NCBI RefSeq assembly: GCF_003268815.1
Contig: NZ_QLSV01000010.1
Coordinates: 62,001-126,000, forward strand
Source: Flavobacterium lacus
Lineage (GTDB): Bacteria > Bacteroidota > Bacteroidia > Flavobacteriales > Flavobacteriaceae
Direction of reading: 5' to 3'
DNA: 64,000 nucleotides
Every line of letters begins with the position of its first letter. Within the stretch, counting starts at the first letter, position 1. Positions 44,525-53,367 of this stretch are shown in pieces. Made by a program: the position numbers and the translations under genes. The notes under the pieces are model-generated. The model saw only the letters and a program-made list of their open reading frames with translations, had not been told where the DNA came from and ran no database searches.

Positions 44525-45937
44525 ATGGGAAGAAAGAATACAGACAAAATTATATTTAGGGAAGTACCCGTTTTAGATGCCGGAGCAAAAGGTGTTTCGG
44601 TTGCCAAGGCAGAAGATGGAAGAGTTATATTTATTCCAAATGTGGTACCCGGTGATGTAGTGGATGTACAAACTTTCAAAAAAAGAAAATCTTATTTTGA
44701 AGGAAAAGCCATTCATTTTCACAAATTTTCAGAACATCGTGTTGAACCGGAATGTCAACATTTTGGAGTTTGTGGTGGTTGCAAATGGCAAAATATGAAC
44801 TATAGCCAACAATTATTTTATAAAAATAATGAAGTTTTTAATAATTTAAAACGAATTGGAAAAATTGAACTTCCAGAATTTGAAGAAATTTTAGGCTCCA
44901 AAAAACAATTTTTCTATCGCAATAAGATGGAATTCTCTTTTTCAGATAGTCGATGGCTCACCGAAAATGAAATTCAAGATGATACAGAAATTCATGATAG
45001 AAATGCGTTAGGTTTTCATATTCCAAAAATGTGGGATAAAATTTTAGACATTCAAAAATGTCATTTGCAACAAGATCCGTCCAATGCAATTCGAAATGCC
45101 ATAAAAGAATTTGCTACAGAAAATAACATTCCTTTTTTTAATGCGCGGAATCATGAAGGTTTGTTGAGAACGTTGATGATTAGAACTACTTCCATAGGTG
45201 AAATCATGGTGCTCATTCAGTTTTTTAAAGAAAATAAAACGCAACGTGAATTGGTGCTGAGTTTTCTTTCTGAAAAATTTCCTAAAATCACCTCTTTACT
45301 GTACGTGATTAACGGAAAAGCAAACGATACTTTGTACGACCAAAACATCAAATTATTTAAAGGGAGAGAATATATTTTAGAGGAAATGGAAGGCTTGCAA
45401 TTTTCAATCAATGCCAAATCATTCTATCAAACCAATTCTGAACAAGCGTACGAACTTTATAAAATTACCCGAGAATTTGCCGGTTTAACCGGAAATGAGC
45501 TAGTGTATGATTTATATACAGGAACAGGTACCATTGCTCAATTTGTCTCTAAAAAAGCTAAAAAAGTGATTGGTGTTGAATCCGTTCCGGAAGCCATTGC
45601 TGATGCCGAAGAAAATGCAAAACGAAACAACATCACCAATTGCGAATTTTTTGTGGGTGACATGAAAGACGTGTTTAATGCAGAATTTATTGCCACTCAC
45701 GGAAAACCGGATGTTATTATCACCGATCCGCCACGAGACGGCATGCACGCAGCAGTTGTTGAACAAATCATGAAAATCGCACCGGAAAAAGTGGTGTATG
45801 TCAGCTGTAATTCGGCCACACAGGCACGTGATTTAGCCTTGATGGATTCATTATACAAAGTTACACGCGTTCGCCCGGTGGATATGTTTCCGCAAACACA
45901 TCACGTTGAAAATGTTGTACTTTTAGAAAAAAAATAA
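44525..45937 (+). CDS. rlmD: 23S rRNA (uracil-5-)-methyltransferase of the RlmD/RumA type
   Basis: 470 residues. A TRAM domain (about 15-65) is followed by the Fe-S cluster cysteines Cys77, Cys83 and Cys86 (CQHFGVCGGCKWQNM). The SAM-binding core has YDLYTGTGTIAQFV and PDVIITDPPRDGMHAAVV, and the catalytic cysteine is in YVSCNSATQARDLALM. It forms 5-methyluridine in 23S rRNA. The subtype (U1939 or U747) cannot be fixed by eye; RlmD is the usual name in Bacteroidetes. The next gene starts in its stop codon (TAATG). Confidence 0.92.
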   Translation: MGRKNTDKIIFREVPVLDAGAKGVSVAKAEDGRVIFIPNVVPGDVVDVQTFKKRKSYFEGKAIHFHKFSEHRVEPECQHFGVCGGCKWQNMNYSQQLFYKNNEVFNNLKRIGKIELPEFEEILGSKKQFFYRNKMEFSFSDSRWLTENEIQDDTEIHDRNALGFHIPKMWDKILDIQKCHLQQDPSNAIRNAIKEFATENNIPFFNARNHEGLLRTLMIRTTSIGEIMVLIQFFKENKTQRELVLSFLSEKFPKITSLLYVINGKANDTLYDQNIKLFKGREYILEEMEGLQFSINAKSFYQTNSEQAYELYKITREFAGLTGNELVYDLYTGTGTIAQFVSKKAKKVIGVESVPEAIADAEENAKRNNITNCEFFVGDMKDVFNAEFIATHGKPDVIITDPPRDGMHAAVVEQIMKIAPEKVVYVSCNSATQARDLALMDSLYKVTRVRPVDMFPQTHHVENVVLLEKK

Positions 45938-46446
45938 TGAAAAACAGTTTAAAAATTTTCTTTTTACTACTCACAACAGGGCTTTTTTCAGGATGTGAAA
46001 AAGACGATATTTGTGCTGACGGAACCCCAACAACCCCTCGATTAATTATTGAGTTTTACAGTAAAGATAACAGTACGGTAAGAAAAATAGTTGCCAATTT
46101 AAAAATCCAAGGAGAAGGAGCGGCGACAACTTTAAATTTTAATCAAGTGGATACGATTGAGCTACCACTTAAAACGAATGAAAATTTCACAAACTATAGT
46201 TTTAACATCAATTCCACATCGAGTACAGCGACTAACAATACCGATTTAATTCGATTTAATTATATTGTCAATGATATTTATGTTTCGAGAGCATGCGGAT
46301 TTAAAAGCTTTTTTAATCTAAATTTAGCAAATGGTGTGGTAAAAACAAATCCTGAAGGAGACGATTTCTTTTGGATAGAAAATGTAGAAATTGTAAAAAG
46401 TAATGTTGAAACCGAAGAAGATGTCCATATCAAAATGTATTTTTAG
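45937..46446 (+). CDS. DUF6452 family lipoprotein
   Basis: 169 residues with a lipobox at LLFSGC-like sequence (TGLFSGCEKDDICADGTPTTPRL, cysteine near 20). The opening after the lipobox, CEKDDIC....TPRLIIEFY, is the mark of DUF6452. The start overlaps the rlmD stop by one base, and the next gene begins before its end, so rlmD, DUF6452 and DUF6048 form one tight unit. The function of both domain families is unknown; association with the outer membrane is likely. Confidence 0.85.
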   Translation: MKNSLKIFFLLLTTGLFSGCEKDDICADGTPTTPRLIIEFYSKDNSTVRKIVANLKIQGEGAATTLNFNQVDTIELPLKTNENFTNYSFNINSTSSTATNNTDLIRFNYIVNDIYVSRACGFKSFFNLNLANGVVKTNPEGDDFFWIENVEIVKSNVETEEDVHIKMYF

Positions 46447-47155
46447 TTTTTTACTATTCTTGTTTTCTCAAACTATTTTGGCTCAGGAAACAAAAAATGA
46501 CAGCATTATTACTCCTTTAAAAACAGAGCGTTATGGACTGCGGCTGGGAATTGATGCCTCTAAATTGGCACGAAGTTTTATACAAGAAGATTACAGAGGT
46601 CTAGAAGTTGTTGGAGATTATCGCCTCACAAAAAAATATTATCTAGCCGGAGAAATTGGAAACGAAAAGCGAACAATCGACGAAGATCGTGTGAATTTTA
46701 CCATTTCGGGAACCTATTTTAAGGTGGGTTTCGACTATAATTCGTATGAAAATTGGTTGGATATGGAAAACCTCATTTATGTTGGTATGCGTTTTGGAAC
46801 TAGTACGTTCAGTAAAGAATTAAATACTTATCGAGTCTATAATCCAAATCCTTATTTTGGGGAGTCACCAACCATTGCTTCCGGAAGAAAATTTGATGGT
46901 TTATCGGCCCAATGGATAGAAATTGTTGCTGGGGTTAAAGCCGAATTGTTTTCAAATTTTTATGCCGGTTTCAATTTTAGAATTAATTATTTAGTGGGAA
47001 ATAAAGAACCTAATGACTTTGAAAATTTATATATACCGGGTTTCAATAAAAAGTATGAAGGTAAATTTGGGGTTGGTTTTAACTATACTCTTTCTTATTT
47101 CATCCCTCTATATAAAAAGAAACTCCAACCAACCTCTGAGGGAACCAAAAAGTAA
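46421..47155 (+). CDS. DUF6048 family outer-membrane protein
   Basis: 244 residues from ATG 46421 (an ATG at 46403 adds six residues and is also possible). Signal peptide, then a beta-barrel-like pattern: RYGLRLGIDASKLARSFI, GLEVVGDYRLTKKYYLAGEIG, YFKVGFDYNSYE, EIVAGVKAELFSNFYAGFNFRINYLVG, and the ending LSYFIPLYKKK. These are alternating strands of a small outer-membrane protein. It starts inside the DUF6452 gene (overlap 26 bases), and the two families are regularly paired in Flavobacteriia, as I recall. Confidence 0.85.
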   Translation: MSISKCIFSFLLFLFSQTILAQETKNDSIITPLKTERYGLRLGIDASKLARSFIQEDYRGLEVVGDYRLTKKYYLAGEIGNEKRTIDEDRVNFTISGTYFKVGFDYNSYENWLDMENLIYVGMRFGTSTFSKELNTYRVYNPNPYFGESPTIASGRKFDGLSAQWIEIVAGVKAELFSNFYAGFNFRINYLVGNKEPNDFENLYIPGFNKKYEGKFGVGFNYTLSYFIPLYKKKLQPTSEGTKK

Positions 47156-47386
47156 TTAAATTGATTTCACTCCTTTTAAAAAAATCCATTTCACAAATAA
47201 TTGCTCGCCCTCTTTCGTTTTGGCTACTTGAAACTTCGGAGCTAAAATAAGTGTAATGATAAATGCAATAAAAGGAGGCCAAAATCTTTCTAACGTTGTC
47301 ATGTATTCAATTGCAATGCGAAAAGGAATAAAAAAAACAGCAAAAGAAATCAATTGAAATAGAAACGCTTTTGTTTTGAGACTCAT
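47156..47386 (-). CDS. Small membrane protein
   Basis: 76 residues from ATG 47386 (MSLKTKAFLFQLISFAVFFIP). Two membrane segments (residues 8-28 and about 45-62, WPPFIAFIITLILAPKF) and a polar C-terminus with a KEGEQLFVKWIF patch. The upstream ATG at 47404 is less likely. No family recognised. Its last base touches the end of the convergent DUF6048 gene. Confidence 0.6.
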   Translation of the reverse strand: MSLKTKAFLFQLISFAVFFIPFRIAIEYMTTLERFWPPFIAFIITLILAPKFQVAKTKEGEQLFVKWIFLKGVKSI

Positions 47387-47529
47387 AAATTTTAATTTTA
47401 GCAAAGTTACAAAATTTTAAACGCATCAGGTTGTTGTTATTTTTTTGACTTTCTTCGAGTATTAAAAGTTTTATTTTACTTTTACGAAATTGTTGTACTG
47501 ATTTTATACCCAAAAAACAATTCGATTTG

Positions 47530-48819
47530 ATGTACTATAAAAGTTTAAACAAATTATCACCATCTGTTTCTTTTGAAAAAGCTGTTGTTTTTGGACTAGC
47601 TCCAGATAAAGGGCTATATTTTCCGGAAGAAATAAACCCTTTACCCGCCTCTTTTTTTGAGAATATTGAAACATTCACTTTCACTGAAATTGCATACGAA
47701 GCAATAAAACAATTTATTGGAAACGAAATTTCTGAAAATGAATTGAAAAAAATTCTTTCGGAAACATTAAATTTCGATTTCCCTCTCATAAATGTAGAAG
47801 AAAATGTTTATTCATTAGAATTGTTCCATGGTCCAACTATGGCCTTTAAAGATGTTGGTGCCCGCTTCATGGCGAGATGTCTTGCTTATTTCAATAAAAA
47901 AAATCCGTCTCAAAAAAACACTATTTTGGTTGCTACCTCCGGCGATACAGGTGGTGCAGTAGCTAATGGCTTTTTAGGCGTTCCCAATGTAGAAGTTATC
48001 ATATTGTATCCTAGTGGAAAAGTGAGCGATGTTCAGGAACGTCAATTAACTACACTTGGTCAAAATATAACAGCATTAGAAGTCGATGGCGTTTTCGATG
48101 ATTGTCAAGATATGGTAAAAAAAGCTTTTTTAGATTCCGATTTAGCCCATAAAAATTTAACTTCTGCTAATTCCATCAATGTGGCCAGATGGTTACCACA
48201 AATGTTTTACTTTTTCTTTGCATATAAGGAATTGAAAAAATACAATAGACCACTTATCGTTTCCGTTCCGAGTGGTAATTTTGGGAATATTTGTGCCGGT
48301 ATAATGGCAAAAAAATTGGGTTTACCCATTGCGCATTTTGTAGCTTCCACCAATGAAAACGATACAGTTCCTCGATTTATGACAACTGAAATCTACAGCC
48401 CAAAAGCTTCCGTACCTACTTTATCCAATGCGATGGATGTGGGAAATCCAAGTAATTTTATCAGAATTCAGGAATTATATCAGTTTGACATGGACGCTTT
48501 TAGAAACGACTTTTCATCCTATCATTTTTCAGATGAAGAGACAATCAATCTGATGAAAAAAATATATGACCAGTTTAATTATATTACAGAACCTCATGGG
48601 GCAATAGGCTACTTGGGGCTAAAAAAAGAACTCGTTAATTACCCTAATCACATTGGTGTATTTTTAGAAACAGCACATCCTATTAAATTTTCAGCTATTG
48701 TAGAATCTGCTTTAAAGTTGACATTACCCATTCCAAAACAGATTGAAGGAGTATTAAACAAAGAAAAGAAAAGTTTTAAAATCAAAACTTATGCTGATTT
48801 GAAAGAGTTTTTAAACTAA
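47530..48819 (+). CDS. thrC: Threonine synthase
   Basis: 429 residues from ATG 47530 (a TTG sits directly before it). Converts O-phosphohomoserine to threonine with PLP. N-terminal YYKSLNKLSPSVSFEKAVVFGLAPDKGLYFPE is typical of class I (bacterial, short) threonine synthases. PLP lysine Lys107 sits in HGPTMAFKDVGARFMAR, and the phosphate site motifs ATSGDTGGAVANGF and SVPSGNFGNICAG follow. The ending EPHGAIGYLGLKKEL is also conserved. Other threonine genes (thrA, thrB) are not in the window; they often lie next to it, but not here. Confidence 0.94.
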   Translation: MYYKSLNKLSPSVSFEKAVVFGLAPDKGLYFPEEINPLPASFFENIETFTFTEIAYEAIKQFIGNEISENELKKILSETLNFDFPLINVEENVYSLELFHGPTMAFKDVGARFMARCLAYFNKKNPSQKNTILVATSGDTGGAVANGFLGVPNVEVIILYPSGKVSDVQERQLTTLGQNITALEVDGVFDDCQDMVKKAFLDSDLAHKNLTSANSINVARWLPQMFYFFFAYKELKKYNRPLIVSVPSGNFGNICAGIMAKKLGLPIAHFVASTNENDTVPRFMTTEIYSPKASVPTLSNAMDVGNPSNFIRIQELYQFDMDAFRNDFSSYHFSDEETINLMKKIYDQFNYITEPHGAIGYLGLKKELVNYPNHIGVFLETAHPIKFSAIVESALKLTLPIPKQIEGVLNKEKKSFKIKTYADLKEFLN

Positions 48820-48931
48820 TTCAAATTCCAAAACAACAAAATACCACATTATTTTATGATTCAAATTCAACAACCAAAACTCAACTATCGAATCAATGTA
48901 GAAAAGATATTAATTTATTTATATTTGGATA

Positions 48932-50650
48932 ATGAAAAGTAAATCAAATATCATCGCTTTTGTTTTTATTATTGCTTCGCTTTTTTTAGCTATCATCATG
49001 CATTTGGTCTTGAGAGGAAGTTTTAAAAACGATTTTCAAAGCTTAATCACTTTTCATTTTATTAAAGATGTAAGTTTTATTATAGCTGCAGGTTTACTTC
49101 TTCGCTTTGTAATCGCCCGAAACGACAAACGAAATATTTCTATTTTAGAGCAACTTCAAACTATTAACACCGAAATAAAAGATTCTAACGAACGCTATGA
49201 CATTGTTGCAAAAGCAACCAGTGATACAATTTGGGATTGGAAAATACAAGAAGATGAATTTATATGGAACAAAGGAATTCAGGGGATTTTTGGGTACAAA
49301 AAAGAAGATGTAGGTCAAACCTCTAGTTGGTGGTTTGACAGAATTCATCCGGAAGATAGTTTAAAAATGTCCGTAAAACTGTACTCATTTTTAGAACAAA
49401 AAACAGAACGATGGCAAGACGAATACCGTTTTAAATGTGCAGACGGTAGCTATAAATATGTTTTTGACAGAGGATTCTTGGTTAAAGACGCAGATGGTAA
49501 AGCAATCCGTATGATTGGAGCTATTCAGGATGTTACAAAACAGAAAGAAGAAGAACAACGTTTGAGACTTTTAGAAACGGTAATTACCCAAACCAAAGAG
49601 GCCGTTGTGATTACAGATACCGATATTTCTAACAATCCAATTCCGAATATTATTTTTGTCAATCCTGCTTTTACAAAAATGACAGGATACAAACCTAAAG
49701 AAGTAATAGGAAAATCACCAATAATGTTCTCCGGACCAAAAGCTGACATGAGTGAACTGGAAAAACTTTCAACTGCGATCAAAAATTACAAAGAATGTTT
49801 TATTGAAACCCTAAGCTACAAAAAGAATGGAGAAGAATATTGGGTAAACTTTTCCATGATACCGGTTACCAACAAAGAAGGAGAACATTCGCATTGGATT
49901 TCTATTCAGAGAGATGTAACAAAAGAAAAAAATCAAGAACGCGAAAGAGAACAGCTTATTCGAGAGTTGACTCAGAACAACAAAGATTTAAAACAATTTT
50001 CTTATATCACATCGCACAACTTTAGAGCTCCGCTTTCAAATCTAACCGGCCTTTTACATTTGTTAGAGGATGTGCCAATAGAAAATGAAGAACTTCAAGA
50101 GATTTTAAACGGATTCAAGCGATCAACTCATCTGTTGAATGAAACGATTGAAGATTTAGTAAAAGTGGTAATCATTAAAGACAACCCGTCAATATTAAAA
50201 GAAGATATTTCTATTAAAGAAATTTTTGAAAATGTATTCTTTCAATTAAATAATCAAATTAATCTTTACAAACCAACCATTAAATTTGATGTGGATGAAA
50301 CACTTTCAATTCACATCAATAAAGCCTATATGGAAAGTATCATTTTAAATTTAATGTCCAATGCCCTTAAATATCGCTCGAAAGATAAAGTATCAAAAAT
50401 TTTAATAAAAGCTGTAGATAAAGAAAATTTTGTAAATTTGATTATCAAAGACAATGGAATTGGAATTGACTTAGATAAAAACGGGGATAAAATATTTGGA
50501 CTGTATCAACGCTTTCACAATTATCCGGATAGCAAAGGTTTAGGATTGTATTTAGTTAAATCTCAAATTGAAGCAATGGGTGGATCTATTGAAGTTGAAA
50601 GTCAAGTAGGAAAAGGAACCCAATTTACACTAACCTTTAAAAAAGAATAA
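48932..50650 (+). CDS. Membrane sensor histidine kinase with two PAS domains
   Basis: 572 residues. Two membrane segments (about 8-28 and 44-62) are followed by PAS 1 (about 83-205, AIQDVTKQKEEE), PAS 2 (about 215-332, NPAFTKMTGYKPKEVIGKSP), HisKA with His362 (ITSHNFRAPLSNLTGLL) and HATPase_c (NLMSNALKYRSKDK, DNGIGIDLDKNG, GLGLYLVKSQIEA). PAS 2 resembles LOV in outline, but the LOV cysteine is absent, so a light sensor is not supported. A stand-alone receiver gene starts in its stop codon (TAATG), giving a coupled pair. Confidence 0.9.
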   Translation: MKSKSNIIAFVFIIASLFLAIIMHLVLRGSFKNDFQSLITFHFIKDVSFIIAAGLLLRFVIARNDKRNISILEQLQTINTEIKDSNERYDIVAKATSDTIWDWKIQEDEFIWNKGIQGIFGYKKEDVGQTSSWWFDRIHPEDSLKMSVKLYSFLEQKTERWQDEYRFKCADGSYKYVFDRGFLVKDADGKAIRMIGAIQDVTKQKEEEQRLRLLETVITQTKEAVVITDTDISNNPIPNIIFVNPAFTKMTGYKPKEVIGKSPIMFSGPKADMSELEKLSTAIKNYKECFIETLSYKKNGEEYWVNFSMIPVTNKEGEHSHWISIQRDVTKEKNQEREREQLIRELTQNNKDLKQFSYITSHNFRAPLSNLTGLLHLLEDVPIENEELQEILNGFKRSTHLLNETIEDLVKVVIIKDNPSILKEDISIKEIFENVFFQLNNQINLYKPTIKFDVDETLSIHINKAYMESIILNLMSNALKYRSKDKVSKILIKAVDKENFVNLIIKDNGIGIDLDKNGDKIFGLYQRFHNYPDSKGLGLYLVKSQIEAMGGSIEVESQVGKGTQFTLTFKKE

Positions 50651-51060
50651 TGTTGAAAACTATATTGTGCGTTGATGACGATCCAATCACACTGATGCTT
50701 TGTAAAAAAGTTATTAAAAAAGCTGAATTTAGTGAAGATGTACTATTTGCAAATAATGGTCAAGAAGCATTTGAGTTAATTCAATCATTGGTAAATAAAA
50801 AACAAAATGATACAGAAATTAACTTACCTCAACTTATTTTTTTGGATTTGAATATGCCTGTGAAGAACGGTTGGGAATTTTTAGATTTATTCAATACTAC
50901 TATCTCAAATGAATTTTTGGAAACAAAAGTAATTATTCTATCATCGACTATTGACCCCTCTGATTATAATAAAGCCAAACAATATGATATTGTCTCCCAT
51001 TTTTTATCAAAACCAATTACGGTAGAAATGCTTGAAAATCTAAAACCAATATATTCTTAA
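50650..51060 (+). CDS. Stand-alone response regulator (receiver only)
   Basis: 136 residues: acidic cluster DDD at 9-11, phospho-acceptor Asp66 (IFLDLNMPVKNGWEF), and Lys in FLSKPIT. There is no output domain. It overlaps the upstream histidine kinase gene by one base. The kinase is the clear partner; the receiver may relay the phosphate to another protein, as single-domain regulators do. Confidence 0.9.
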   Translation: MLKTILCVDDDPITLMLCKKVIKKAEFSEDVLFANNGQEAFELIQSLVNKKQNDTEINLPQLIFLDLNMPVKNGWEFLDLFNTTISNEFLETKVIILSSTIDPSDYNKAKQYDIVSHFLSKPITVEMLENLKPIYS

Positions 51061-51063
51061 AAC

Positions 51064-51094
51064 AAAAAGAGCTCTCCGTGAGGAAAGCTTTTTA
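51064..51094. terminator. Intrinsic terminator between the regulator and rpsT
   Basis: Hairpin GCTCTCC-GTGA-GGAAAGC (one mismatch) flanked by A's and T's. It can serve both convergent genes (51060 plus, 51119 minus). Confidence 0.75.
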
Positions 51095-51118
51095 TATTCT
51101 GTATGAGGTTGTAACTAA

Positions 51119-51370
51119 TTATAATTTGGCTACGTGCTTCGTTAATTTTGATTTTAAATTAGAGGCTTTATTATCGTGAATGATATTTTTCTTTGCTAAT
51201 TTATCAATCATAGAAATTACTGAGTTTAACTTTCCAGCTGCATCAGCTTTCTCAGTAGATAATCGTAATGCTTTAATTGCGTTACGAGTTGTTTTGTGCT
51301 GGTATTTGTTTAATACTCTTTTCTTTTCGTTGCTTCTTATTCTTTTTAAAGCTGACTTATGATTTGCCAT
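51119..51370 (-). CDS. rpsT: 30S ribosomal protein S20
   Basis: 83 residues of the basic, helical S20 type. The signature NHKSALKRIRSNEKKRVLNKYQHKTTRNAIKAL begins at residue 3, and the C-terminus ends NLKSKLTKHVAKL. It binds 16S rRNA early in assembly. Length and composition match the family exactly. It lies on the minus strand next to two tRNA-Glu genes and may be transcribed after them. Its own promoter was not identified. Confidence 0.95.
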   Translation of the reverse strand: MANHKSALKRIRSNEKKRVLNKYQHKTTRNAIKALRLSTEKADAAGKLNSVISMIDKLAKKNIIHDNKASNLKSKLTKHVAKL

Positions 51371-51524
51371 TTTCTTTTAATTTTAGATGTAATAATTTAT
51401 AAAATACTAGTTAAAAAAGAAAAACCTCCCACATTCACCTAGGCGAACACTTTGGTTTTAACTAATAAAATAAGAATCGAGACACCAATTTTTATTTTAT
51501 AAAACTAATTTACAACTAATTTTG

Positions 51525-51596
51525 TAGTCCGTAGGGGAATCGAACCCCTGTTACCAGGATGAAAACCTGGCGTCCTAACCCCTAGACGAACGGACC
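51525..51596 (-). tRNA. tRNA-Glu (anticodon TTC)
   Basis: 72 nt. The acceptor arms GGTCCGT and ACGGACT pair, the anticodon arm CCAGG-TTTTCAT-CCTGG carries TTC, and the T-arm is GGGG-TTCGATT-CCCC. The 3' CCA is not encoded (ACTA then CAA). A nearly identical tRNA-Glu lies 45 bases upstream in transcription order. Confidence 0.95.
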
Positions 51597-51641
51597 ATTG
51601 ATTCCTCTAGTTTAAGCTTTTCAATCTATTCATTGAACTTG

Positions 51642-51713
51642 TAGCCCGTGGGGGAATCGAACCCCCCTTACCAGGATGAAAACCTGGCGTCCTAACCGAT
51701 AGACGAACGGGCC
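51642..51713 (-). tRNA. tRNA-Glu (anticodon TTC), second copy
   Basis: 72 nt. Acceptor GGCCCGT / ACGGGCT, the same TTC anticodon arm as its neighbour, T-arm GGGGG-TTCGATT-CCCCC. It differs in acceptor stem, D-loop and T-stem bases. First of the tandem pair, transcribed from the promoter at 51732-51761. Confidence 0.95.
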
Positions 51714-51731
51714 AATTGCTAATTGCGAGTG

Positions 51732-51761
51732 CAAAAATACAACTATTTTTTATACTCGCAA
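51732..51761 (-). promoter_or_regulatory. Promoter of the tRNA-Glu pair
   Basis: On the minus strand TTG, 19 bases, then TATTTTTG: an exact match to the Bacteroidetes sigma consensus TTG-N17-19-TAnnTTTG. Transcription would start 5-6 bases later, about 12-13 bases before the mature 5' end of the first tRNA. The same segment is the 9-bp inverted repeat ATTGCGAGT / ACTCGCAAT. Confidence 0.8.
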
Positions 51762-51789
51762 TAGTTATAAAATATTTTTTTGCTTTTTT

Positions 51790-53268
51790 TTAATAAGCTT
51801 TAGCAAAAAGCACTCTTCCAATCGATGGTTTCCCGCTAAACATGCAAACTCCAGCCTCTTCTACTCTATCCAAAGGAATACAACGAATGGTTGCTTTTGT
51901 CAGTTCTTTTATTTTTTCTTCAGTTTCGGGAGTTCCATCCCAATGGGCAGCGAAAAATCCTGCTTTTGAATCTAATAATTCTTTGAATTCTTCAAAACTA
52001 TTCACCTCCGTAATGTGACTATTTCTGTACTCTAATGCGTTGGCAAACATACTATTCTGAATTGTTTCTAATAAATTTTGAATGTAAATTTCAATACCTT
52101 CTTTAGCAACAACTTCTTTGGTTAACGTATCTCTTCTAGCCACTTCAAAAGTACCATTTTCCAAATCATTTGGTCCAATTGCAATTCGCACTGGCACCCC
52201 TTTCAATTCGTATTCATTGAATTTAAATCCCGGTTTATGCGTAGTTCTATTGTCAAATTTGACAGAAATTTTTAATTTTCGTAAAGCTGAAACTAATTTA
52301 TCAACTTCGGTTGTTATCGCATCAAGTTGTTCATCTGATTTATAAATTGGAACAATTACTACTTGAATAGGAGCCAAATTTGGGGGTAGAACTAAACCAT
52401 TATCGTCAGAATGTGTCATCACCAAAGCCCCCATTAAACGTGTTGAAACTCCCCAAGATGTGCCCCAGACATGTTCTTGTTTTCCTTCTGAAGTTGCAAA
52501 TTTCACATCAAATGCTTTAGCGAAATTTTGTCCTAAAAAGTGTGAAGTTCCTGCTTGAAGAGCTTTACCGTCTTGCATTAATGCTTCAATACAATACGTC
52601 TCAACCGCACCGGCAAAACGTTCGGATTCAGTTTTTACACCTTTTACAACCGGAATTGCCATGAAGTTTTCGGCAAATTCAGCATACACATTCATCATTT
52701 TCACAGATTCCTCAATAGCTTCAGCTTTTGTTGCATGAGCGGTGTGTCCTTCTTGCCATAAAAATTCAGCAGTTCGCAAAAACAAACGCGTTCTCATTTC
52801 CCACCTTACAACATTTGCCCATTGGTTAATGAGCAAAGGTAAATCTCTGTAGGACTGGATCCAATTTTTATATGTGCTCCAAATAATCGCTTCACTGGTT
52901 GGGCGAACAATAAGTTCTTCTTCCAATTTCGCATTAGGATCAACCATTAATTTTCCTTTGTTGTCGGGATCATTTTTCAAACGATAATGCGTCACAATGG
53001 CACATTCTTTGGCAAAACCTTCTGCGTTTTTTTCCTCTGCTTCAAACATACTTTTGGGTACAAACAATGGAAAATAGGCATTCGAATGTCCCGTTTCTTT
53101 AAACATTCTATCCAATTCGGCTTGCATTTTTTCCCATATTGCATAACCGTAAGGCTTTATTACCATGCAACCTCTAACCCCGGAGTTTTCAGCTAAGTCG
53201 GCCTTAACAACAAGTTCATTGTACCACTTTGAATAATCCTCGGATCTTTTTGTTAGGTTTTTGCTCAT
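51790..53268 (-). CDS. proS: Prolyl-tRNA synthetase (archaeal/eukaryotic type)
   Basis: 492 residues, the short type lacking the long bacterial insertion domain. Class II motifs: RPTSEAIIW (near 126), [17 protein letters not shown] (near 161-177), [24 protein letters not shown] (motif 3 region), and a C-terminal domain ([26 protein letters not shown]) followed by the archaeal-type zinc-like end ([22 protein letters not shown]). It charges tRNA-Pro. It lies just upstream of two tRNA-Glu genes. Confidence 0.95.
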   Translation of the reverse strand: MSKNLTKRSEDYSKWYNELVVKADLAENSGVRGCMVIKPYGYAIWEKMQAELDRMFKETGHSNAYFPLFVPKSMFEAEEKNAEGFAKECAIVTHYRLKNDPDNKGKLMVDPNAKLEEELIVRPTSEAIIWSTYKNWIQSYRDLPLLINQWANVVRWEMRTRLFLRTAEFLWQEGHTAHATKAEAIEESVKMMNVYAEFAENFMAIPVVKGVKTESERFAGAVETYCIEALMQDGKALQAGTSHFLGQNFAKAFDVKFATSEGKQEHVWGTSWGVSTRLMGALVMTHSDDNGLVLPPNLAPIQVVIVPIYKSDEQLDAITTEVDKLVSALRKLKISVKFDNRTTHKPGFKFNEYELKGVPVRIAIGPNDLENGTFEVARRDTLTKEVVAKEGIEIYIQNLLETIQNSMFANALEYRNSHITEVNSFEEFKELLDSKAGFFAAHWDGTPETEEKIKELTKATIRCIPLDRVEEAGVCMFSGKPSIGRVLFAKAY

Positions 53269-53331
53269 ATTGAATAATTTGGCATAAAAATTGTTTAACT
53301 AATTTTAACTAAATAGTTCGGCAAAACTAAC

Positions 53332-53339
53332 TATTTTTG
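53332..53339 (+). promoter_or_regulatory. Candidate -7 element TATTTTTG of the Trp/Gly-rich lipoprotein gene
   Basis: Exact TAnnTTTG match 29 bases before the ATG at 53368. No TTG was found at the expected spacing, so this is a weak call. Confidence 0.4.
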
Positions 53340-53367
53340 TAATAACAACAATAAAAATGCTACGATT

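Noticed and set aside
49650..49850. LOV-type light sensor in the second PAS domain of the histidine kinase
   Set aside because: The GxNCRFLQ motif with the photoactive cysteine is absent (here GKSPIMFSGP).
51420..51450. CACCTAGGCGAA near the rpsT start as an attachment site or terminator
   Set aside because: A short palindrome with imperfect outer pairing and no integrase or duplicated end nearby; not enough to call either.
51525..51713. tRNA-Glu pair as an integration site of a mobile element
   Set aside because: No integrase, no repeated tRNA 3' end and ordinary core genes (rpsT, proS) on both sides.
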